Positions 58,764 through 64,000 of a stretch of DNA of 64,000 nt are shown in pieces. The translations under genes were made by a program, and so were the position numbers. The notes below the pieces were generated by a model. That model was not told where the DNA came from. It made no database searches and worked only from the letters and a program-made list of their open reading frames with translations. Within the stretch, counting starts at the first letter, position 1. Every line of letters starts with the position of its first letter. The DNA is from Curvibacter sp. PD_MW3. GTDB lineage: Bacteria > Pseudomonadota > Gammaproteobacteria > Burkholderiales > Burkholderiaceae_C. The stretch spans positions 1 through 64,000 of the forward strand of contig NSIV01000003.1 of the NCBI GenBank assembly GCA_002633085.1, given 5' to 3'.

Positions 58764-59741
58764 ATGGATACGTCTCTTCTCACCCGCCGCCAGTGGCTGG
58801 GTGGCGCTGCCGCGCTCGCCGCACCCTCGCTGGCCCAGTCCTGGCCGGCCAAGCCGCTGCGCCTGGTCGTGCCCTTTGCACCGGGCGGTAGTTCTGAAAT
58901 CGTGGCACGTGCGGTCGCCGCCGAAATGGGCAAGACCTTGGGCCAGAACGTGTACGTGGAAAACAAGCCCGGAGCAGCCGGCAACATCGCGATGCAGGAG
59001 GTGGCCCACTCGGTCGACGGGCACACCCTGGTGCTGGGACACATCGGCACCCTGGCAGTGAACCCCTACATCTTCCCTTCGCTGCCCTACCAGCCGACGC
59101 GCGACTTTGCGCCCGTCACCCTGCTGTCCAAGGTGCCCAGCCTGTACGTGGTGCATCCGGACCTGCCGGTGCGCACCCTGCCGGAGCTCATCGCTTATGC
59201 CAAGGCGCGGCCCGGCCAGCTGAACTACGGTTCGGCCGGCAACGGCAGTGCCGGGCATCTGGCTTTCGAGTACCTGAAGATGGCCACCGGCGCCTTCGTG
59301 CTGCATGTGCCCTACCGCGGCACCGGCCCGATGATGACCGACCTGCTGGCCGGTCGCCTGCAGGCAGCGGCCGTGGGCGCGCCGGCCCTGCTGCCTTTCA
59401 TCAAGGCCGGCAAGCTGCGCTGCATCGCCACCGGCACCGCACAGCGCCTGCCCCAACTGCCCGACGTGGGCACGGTGGCAGAAGCGGGCTACAAGGGCTT
59501 CGAAATGACGCAGTGGTATGGCCTGCTGGCCCCGTCAAGCTGGCCGAAAGCCAACCTGGCCAGGCTGGAGCAGGAGGCCGTGCGGGCGGCCCGCAGCACG
59601 CTGGTGAGGGACAAGCTGGCAGCCGACACGGCGTTGGCCGTAGGCAATAGCAGCACCGAGTTCGCGGCCTTCATCCAGAGCGAGCAGGCGCGCTGGAAGC
59701 CGGTGATCGAGCGCGCACGCATCCGGCCCGAAGGGGCCTGA
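58764..59741 (+). CDS. Bug/TctC-family periplasmic substrate-binding protein
   Basis: 325 residues. The N-terminal LLTRRQWLGGAAALAAPSLAQS is a twin-arginine-type signal. The mature part has WPAKPLRLVVPFAPGGSSEIVAR, ENKPGAAGN, LPYQPTRDF, HVPYRG and MMTDLLAGRLQ, all family blocks. GGAGTTCTCCC precedes the ATG. The ligand is unknown. It converges with another Bug gene only ten bases away; the two differ clearly in sequence. Confidence 0.88.
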   Translation: MDTSLLTRRQWLGGAAALAAPSLAQSWPAKPLRLVVPFAPGGSSEIVARAVAAEMGKTLGQNVYVENKPGAAGNIAMQEVAHSVDGHTLVLGHIGTLAVNPYIFPSLPYQPTRDFAPVTLLSKVPSLYVVHPDLPVRTLPELIAYAKARPGQLNYGSAGNGSAGHLAFEYLKMATGAFVLHVPYRGTGPMMTDLLAGRLQAAAVGAPALLPFIKAGKLRCIATGTAQRLPQLPDVGTVAEAGYKGFEMTQWYGLLAPSSWPKANLARLEQEAVRAARSTLVRDKLAADTALAVGNSSTEFAAFIQSEQARWKPVIERARIRPEGA

Positions 59742-59751
59742 CGCCACAGCC

Positions 59752-60747
59752 TCAGATCTTGCCGGCCGCTTTAAGGCGGTCGATGGTGGCCTTCTCGGCG
59801 GCAAAGGTGCGTGCCGCATAGGCGGTGTAGTCGGCGGTGCCCATGTAGATCACCGGCTGGTAGAACTTGTCCAGGGTGTCGAGCACGCGCTGGTCGTCCA
59901 GCGTCTTCTTGAAGGCGTCGTGGATCACTTTCACCAGCGCCGGGTCCATGTTCTTCGGGCCGCCGATGCCGAATGGCGATTCGGTCACCGTGTCCCAGCC
60001 GCTTTCCTTCACGGTCGGTACCTCGGGGAAAGCCTTGTTGCGTTTGCTGCCCAGGGTGGCCAGCAGATTGAGTTTGCCCGCCTTGACGTGCGGCGCGAAC
60101 TCGGTGGTGCCGCTCATGAGCGGAATGTGGCCACCCAGAATGGCCTGCATGATCTCGGCCGAACCCTTGTAGGGAATGTCCTGCAGCTCGATGCCGGCCT
60201 TGCTGGCGAATTCCTCGATGGCCAGGTGCGGCGTGGTGCCGGTGCCGGTGTGGCCATAGGCCACCTTGCCCGGGTTCGCACGGGCATAGGCCACCATCTC
60301 CTTCAGCGTCTTGTACGGCGCATCGGGGCGCGCGGCCAGGCCGAAGGTGTAGCCGGTGAGGCAGACGATGTGCGTGATGTCCTTGACCGGATCGAAGGAC
60401 GTCTTCTGCATGTGCGGAATGCGGTAGATGCCCAGCGGCAACTGCGTCAGCAGGTAGCCGTCGGGGCGCGCATTCACCATGGCCGCGGCACCCAGTGTGC
60501 CGCCAGCGCCCGGCTTGTTCTCCACGATCACCGTGCCACCCAGCGCACGACCGGCACTCTCGGCAAAGGCGCGCATCACCGCATCGCTGCTGCCGCCGGT
60601 CGGCCAGGGCGCGATCAGGGTGATGGGGCGGTTCGGGTACTTGTCCTGCGCCAGAGCCCAGGGGCTGACGATGGCCGGTGCTGCCAGTGTGGCAGCGCGG
60701 GTCAGCAGCTGGCGGCGGGTCACGTCACGGGAAGCGGGGTTTTTCAT
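59752..60747 (-). CDS. Bug/TctC-family periplasmic substrate-binding protein
   Basis: 331 residues. The signal region is VTRRQLLTRAATLAAPAIVSPWALAQ, of twin-arginine type. YPNRPITLIAPWPTGGSSDAVMRAF, ENKPGAGG and DIPYKGSAEIMQAILGG are family blocks. It is transcribed toward the CoA-transferase gene's strand direction but 159 bases downstream of that gene's stop, so it may belong to the same minus-strand unit. That would make it a candidate receptor for a dicarboxylate such as glutarate, which is inference. Confidence 0.88.
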   Translation of the reverse strand: MKNPASRDVTRRQLLTRAATLAAPAIVSPWALAQDKYPNRPITLIAPWPTGGSSDAVMRAFAESAGRALGGTVIVENKPGAGGTLGAAAMVNARPDGYLLTQLPLGIYRIPHMQKTSFDPVKDITHIVCLTGYTFGLAARPDAPYKTLKEMVAYARANPGKVAYGHTGTGTTPHLAIEEFASKAGIELQDIPYKGSAEIMQAILGGHIPLMSGTTEFAPHVKAGKLNLLATLGSKRNKAFPEVPTVKESGWDTVTESPFGIGGPKNMDPALVKVIHDAFKKTLDDQRVLDTLDKFYQPVIYMGTADYTAYAARTFAAEKATIDRLKAAGKI

Positions 60748-60906
60748 GCGGGTGTCTCCTGAATCTGGTCTACCGCGTCGCTAACACGTCGGGTAGCCAG
60801 ATTCGATGGTGGCAGACACCGCCTCACGGCACAGGTCACCTGCGTGACCCGGAGACCCCCGTGAATTCCCTAGGACGGCGCCGATGGCAGCCCCGGGACG
60901 GCCCAG

Positions 60907-62157
60907 CTACACCACGCCGGACTGATGCAAGGCGGCAATGCGCGTCGCATCCAGCCCCAGCTCAGCCAGCACCTCGTCGGTGTGCTCGCCCAAGGCCGGC
61001 GGCGCGCGACGCAGCACCGGCGGCGTGGCCTGCAGGCGCAGCGGACTGGCCACACTTGCTATTGAATTGATAGCTGTTTGCGCTTGTGCGACGGGGCTGC
61101 AGGACTGATTCAATGCCAAACCACGGGCCTGCACCTGGGCGTCGGCAAAACCCTGGCCGATGTCATTGATCGGGCCGCAGGGCACCGCCTTGTCTTCCAG
61201 CAGGGCCACCCATTCGGCCGTGCTGCGCGTGCGTGTGACCTCTTCCATCAGCGGCACCAACACCTCGCGGTGCATGACACGCTGCGTGTTGGTGGCAAAG
61301 CGCACATCCGCCGCCCATTCGGGCCGGCCGGCAGCGGCACAGAAACGCGCGAACTGGCCGTCGTTGCCGATGGCCAGCAGCATGGCGCCGTCTTTTGTAG
61401 GGAAGTCCTGGTACGGCACCAGACTCGGGTGGCTGTTGCCTTGGCGCATGGGGACCTTGCCAGTGTTGAGGAAACCGCCGCCCTGGTTGGCCAGGATGGC
61501 CATGCCCACATCCAACAGCGCCATGTCGATGTGCTGGCCCTCGCCGGTGCGGTGCCGCACTTCGAGCGCGGCCAGGATGGCGGTGGCGGCATACACGCCG
61601 GTGAAGAGGTCGGTCAGCGCCACGCCCACACGCTGCGGGCCGCCGCCGGGCACGTTGTCCGGGCGGCCGGTGATGCTCATCATGCCGCTCATGGCCTGAA
61701 TCATCAGGTCGTAACCGGCGCGCTCGGCGTACGGCCCGTCCTGGCCGAAACCGGTGACCGAGCAGTAGATCAGGCGCGGGTTGATCGCCTTCAGGCTCGC
61801 GTAGTCCAGCCCGTAGTGCGCCAGCCCACCGACCTTGAAGTTCTCCACCAGCACATCACTCTGCGCCGCCATCTGCTTGATCAGTGCCTGGCCTTCCGGC
61901 TTGGCCAGATCGACCGTGATCGAGCGCTTGTTGCGGTTGGCGCAGGTGTAGTAGGCCGCGTGCTCGGTGTCATTGCCTTGCGCATCCTTGAGGAAGGGCG
62001 GACCCCAGTGGCGCGTGTCGTCGCCGGCGCCGGGGCGCTCGACCTTGACCACATCGGCCCCGAGGTCAGCCAGGATCTGGGTGCACCAGGGACCCGCCAG
62101 CACGCGGGAGAGGTCGAGCACCTTGATGTGCGGAAGGGCAGAGGGTTTGTCGGTCAT
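60907..62157 (-). CDS. Class III CoA-transferase (CaiB/Frc family)
   Basis: 416 residues. It moves CoA between carboxylic acids. LDLSRVLAGPWCTQILADLGADVVKVERPGAGDDTRHWGPPF and AYYTCANRNKRSITVDL are the family start, and the catalytic Asp is in AGYDLMIQAMSG. Next to glutaryl-CoA dehydrogenase, the probable reaction is activation of glutarate (as in human SUGCT). The ATG used follows a weak ribosome site; the frame upstream enters the paired stem-loops. Residues near 365 (TAINSIAS) are encoded by a dispersed repeat copy. Confidence 0.88.
   Translation of the reverse strand: MTDKPSALPHIKVLDLSRVLAGPWCTQILADLGADVVKVERPGAGDDTRHWGPPFLKDAQGNDTEHAAYYTCANRNKRSITVDLAKPEGQALIKQMAAQSDVLVENFKVGGLAHYGLDYASLKAINPRLIYCSVTGFGQDGPYAERAGYDLMIQAMSGMMSITGRPDNVPGGGPQRVGVALTDLFTGVYAATAILAALEVRHRTGEGQHIDMALLDVGMAILANQGGGFLNTGKVPMRQGNSHPSLVPYQDFPTKDGAMLLAIGNDGQFARFCAAAGRPEWAADVRFATNTQRVMHREVLVPLMEEVTRTRSTAEWVALLEDKAVPCGPINDIGQGFADAQVQARGLALNQSCSPVAQAQTAINSIASVASPLRLQATPPVLRRAPPALGEHTDEVLAELGLDATRIAALHQSGVV
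61058..61102 (+). repeat. GCTATC-type dispersed repeat inside the CoA-transferase gene
   Basis: GCTATTGAATTGATAGC followed by TGTTTGCGCTTGTGCGACGG has the same order of blocks as the copies at 27492 and 39614. It lies inside the coding region of the CoA-transferase gene on the other strand, near its 3' end, and keeps the frame open. Confidence 0.7.
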
Positions 62158-62193
62158 GGTGTTTCTCTCTTTGCTTTGCGCCAGCGTAGCACC

Positions 62194-62271
62194 TGCCCCG
62201 AGGGGAATGGCCGGGGGCCTCATAGGCGCTGCGCTTTGCCAAATCGGCCCCCAGCCATTCCCCTCGGGGCA
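62194..62271. repeat. Stem-loop A with shared 26-base loop
   Basis: Arms 62194-62219 and 62246-62271 pair over 26 positions with one mismatch, which becomes a G-U pair in the minus-strand transcript. The loop is 62220-62245. It is the exact reverse complement of the loop of stem-loop B. Five A residues follow on the plus strand, so it is not an intrinsic terminator. Confidence 0.9.
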
Positions 62272-62314
62272 AAAAGGGGGTTAACGGTCAGCGACGCAAC
62301 GCATACCTTCGCTG

Positions 62315-62390
62315 CTGCATGGGGTTGGAGGTGGTGGCCGATTTGGCAAAGCGCAGCGCCTATGAGGCCGCCGCCCCCAACCCCATGCAG
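62315..62390. repeat. Stem-loop B with shared 26-base loop, inverted
   Basis: Arms 62315-62339 and 62366-62390 match at 22 of 25 positions; two mismatches are wobble pairs in plus-strand RNA. The outer arm (CTGCATGGGGTTGG) is unlike that of stem-loop A, but the 26-base loop 62340-62365 is identical to loop A in the other orientation. No T run follows. It ends 28 bases from the gcd stop. Confidence 0.9.
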
Positions 62391-62418
62391 CCACCAGGAA
62401 ACTCAAAGCCCCAAAGAA

Positions 62419-63615
62419 TCAGTTGGCGAACGCAGCAATACCGGTCTGTGCACGGCCCAGAATCAGGGCATGGATGTCGTGCGTGCCTTCGTAGGTATTC
62501 ACCACCTCCAGGTTCACCAGGTGGCGCGCCACGCCGAACTCGTCGGAAATGCCGTTGCCGCCCATCATGTCGCGCGCCAGACGGGCCACATCCAGTGCCT
62601 TGCCGCAGGAATTGCGCTTGAGGATGGAGGTGATCTCCACCGCGGCGGTGCCCTCGTCCTTCATGCGGCCCAGGCGCAGGCAGCCCAGCAGGCCGAGCGA
62701 AATTTCGGTCTGCATGTCGGCCAGCTTCTTCTGGATCAGCTGGTTGGCCGCCAAGGGGCGACCGAACTGCTTGCGGTCCAGCACGTACTGGCGCGAACGG
62801 AACCAGCAGTCCTCGGCCGCACCCAGGGCGCCCCAGGCGATGCCGTAACGCGCCGAGTTCAGGCAGGTGAACGGGCCCTTCAGGCCTTGCACTTCGGGGA
62901 AGGCGTTTTCTTCCGGGCAGAACACGTCGTCCATCACGATCTCACCGGTGATGGATGCCTTCAGGCCAACCTTGCCATGCACGGCCGGTGCGGAGAGGCC
63001 TTTCATGCCCTTTTCCAGCACGAAGCCGCGGATCGGGCCGACGGCGCCGCCTTCGCTCACTTCGCGCGCCCAGACCACGAACACATCGGCGATCGGGCTG
63101 TTGGAGATCCACATCTTGTTGCCCTTGAGGCGATAGCCGCCGGCCGTCTTGTAGGCTCGGGTGGCCATGGAGTTGGGGTCGGAGCCATGGTCGGGCTCGG
63201 TCAGGCCGAAGCAGCCGATCCACTCACCGGTCGCCAGCTTGGGCAGGTACTTCTGCTTCTGCGCTTCCGAACCGAATTCGAAAATCGGCACCATCACCAG
63301 CGAAGACTGCACGCTCATCATCGAACGGTAGCCGGAATCGACACGCTCCACTTCGCGGGCGATCAGGCCGTAGGCGACGTAGTTCAGCCCCGGGCCGCCG
63401 TACTGCTCGGGAATGGTCGGGCCCAGCAGGCCCAGTTCGCCCATCTCGCGGAAGATGGCCGGGTCGGTCTTTTCCTGGCGGAAGGCTTCGGGCATGCGCG
63501 TGGCCAGCTTGTCCTGGCAGTAGGCGGCAGCGGCATCGCGCACCATGCGCTCGTCATCGCTGAGCTGCTGGTCGAGCAAAAAGGGATCGTTCCATTGAAA
63601 AGCGGCGTTGGCCAT
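62419..63615 (-). CDS. gcdH: Glutaryl-CoA dehydrogenase
   Basis: 398 residues. A FAD enzyme that oxidises and decarboxylates glutaryl-CoA to crotonyl-CoA, in lysine, tryptophan and benzoate-type breakdown. [18 protein letters not shown] is the first acyl-CoA dehydrogenase signature, and [20 protein letters not shown] holds the catalytic Glu of this subfamily. [19 protein letters not shown] is also specific. The ATG giving [11 protein letters not shown] fits the family; upstream in-frame starts add a basic tail. The CoA-transferase follows after the paired stem-loops. A divergent LysR gene on the other side resembles gcdR. Confidence 0.93.
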   Translation of the reverse strand: MANAAFQWNDPFLLDQQLSDDERMVRDAAAAYCQDKLATRMPEAFRQEKTDPAIFREMGELGLLGPTIPEQYGGPGLNYVAYGLIAREVERVDSGYRSMMSVQSSLVMVPIFEFGSEAQKQKYLPKLATGEWIGCFGLTEPDHGSDPNSMATRAYKTAGGYRLKGNKMWISNSPIADVFVVWAREVSEGGAVGPIRGFVLEKGMKGLSAPAVHGKVGLKASITGEIVMDDVFCPEENAFPEVQGLKGPFTCLNSARYGIAWGALGAAEDCWFRSRQYVLDRKQFGRPLAANQLIQKKLADMQTEISLGLLGCLRLGRMKDEGTAAVEITSILKRNSCGKALDVARLARDMMGGNGISDEFGVARHLVNLEVVNTYEGTHDIHALILGRAQTGIAAFAN

Positions 63616-63795
63616 GCGGGTTCTCCAAAAAGTTGACGCCATGGTACGGGCCATTCACGCCCAGGGCAAACGACAAATTGGCACCCAGATATGAAATTTT
63701 GGCATGTATTAATTGCGCTTGGCCAGCCAATCTCCTTCATACCCCCTCTGAAAACAACCGTCTTTCACGTGTGAGTTGTGTATATTCAGCACACC

Positions 63796-64000
63796 ATGCG
63801 CCGCAAAATCCCCTCACTGCAAGCCCTGGCCTGTTTTGATGCCGCTGCCCGTCATGAAAGCTACACACGCGCGGCGCAGGAACTGGCGCTGACGCAAAGC
63901 GCGGTGTCGCGCCAGATCGGCGCGCTGGAGGAATTCCTCGGCATTGCGCTGTTCCGGCGCACCCGCCATGGCGTGGCGCTCACACCGAGTGGCGCCGACT
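63796..64000 (+). CDS. LysR-family regulator, N-terminal part (cut by window end)
   Basis: The first 68 codons are present and contain the helix-turn-helix SYTRAAQELALTQSAVSRQIGALEEFLGIALFRRTRHGVALTPSG with the start MRRKIPSLQALACFDAAAR. This is the GcvA/GcdR-like branch. It is divergent from glutaryl-CoA dehydrogenase over 180 bases and probably controls that gene; the proof would be its full sequence and binding site. Confidence 0.85.
   Translation, partial: MRRKIPSLQALACFDAAARHESYTRAAQELALTQSAVSRQIGALEEFLGIALFRRTRHGVALTPSGAD

Noticed and set aside
62194..62390. Stem-loops as ordinary terminators or as ends of an insertion sequence
   Set aside because: No T run on either strand fits termination, and there is no transposase or target duplication between or around them.
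61078..63636. An 852-codon open frame on the plus strand
   Set aside because: It runs opposite two recognisable enzymes and through both stem-loops. Same shadow composition; no motif.

Overview
The window is GC-rich chromosomal DNA of a betaproteobacterium, most likely order Burkholderiales, family Comamonadaceae (Polaromonas, Rhodoferax and Hydrogenophaga are similar; the genus cannot be fixed from sequence alone). The reasons are: four Bug/TctC-type periplasmic binding proteins without membrane partners, methionine synthase split into two genes, an alr-lplT pair, a torF-glnK-amtB nitrogen unit, and many copies of a short dispersed repeat beginning GCTATC that I associate with this family. 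I see no rRNA, tRNA, CRISPR array, prophage or insertion sequence.

Layout. Positions 1-9500 hold a long plus-strand operon for homoprotocatechuate (3,4-dihydroxyphenylacetate) meta-cleavage: hpaE (3' end only), a Bug protein, hpaD, hpaF, hpaH and hpaI. It continues without a break into an SDR oxidoreductase, an IlvD/Edd-type dehydratase, a second Bug protein, a class II aldolase-family protein and a PanE-like reductase. Positions 9.5-15.6 kb carry three DMT/EamA exporters, alr and lplT divergent from each other, and an accessory patch with a small membrane-protein gene bracketed by integron-like GTTAGGC core sites. Positions 15.6-21.9 kb are minus-strand: glcF and glcE (glcD is not here), an aldose 1-epimerase gene, then amtB, glnK and torF. 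The last three share a sigma-54 promoter and a near-perfect NtrC site. Positions 21.9-29.5 kb hold comM, a soluble protein with a duplicated sensor region and a CheW domain, two MFS transporters and a glycine-zipper protein.

Positions 29.7-37.2 kb contain the split methionine synthase. The C-terminal part lies behind an SAH riboswitch whose 3' segment can pair with the ribosome binding site. The homocysteine-binding part lies 3.7 kb away. An RlmN-family gene, a Crp/Fnr regulator and three small membrane proteins sit between them. Positions 37.3-46.3 kb have a rhodanese gene, recQ and a TetR-controlled RND efflux system (acrAB-oprM type) with a clear operator. Positions 46.3-57.6 kb are mixed housekeeping and hypothetical genes: cutA, a double-AAA ATPase, a thioesterase, a 46-residue membrane protein, GTP-dependent pckG, a LysR regulator, a phosphoesterase, a universal stress protein, an M14 peptidase and a flavin reductase. 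Positions 57.8-64 kb hold another DMT exporter, two converging Bug genes, and a probable glutarate unit (class III CoA-transferase plus glutaryl-CoA dehydrogenase) with a divergent LysR gene cut by the window end.

The most unusual structures are non-coding. At 62194-62390 two stem-loops with different stems carry exactly the same 26-base loop in opposite orientations. At least six copies of the GCTATC repeat lie at or inside gene ends, including one inside hpaF, one inside the CoA-transferase gene and two that bracket recQ.
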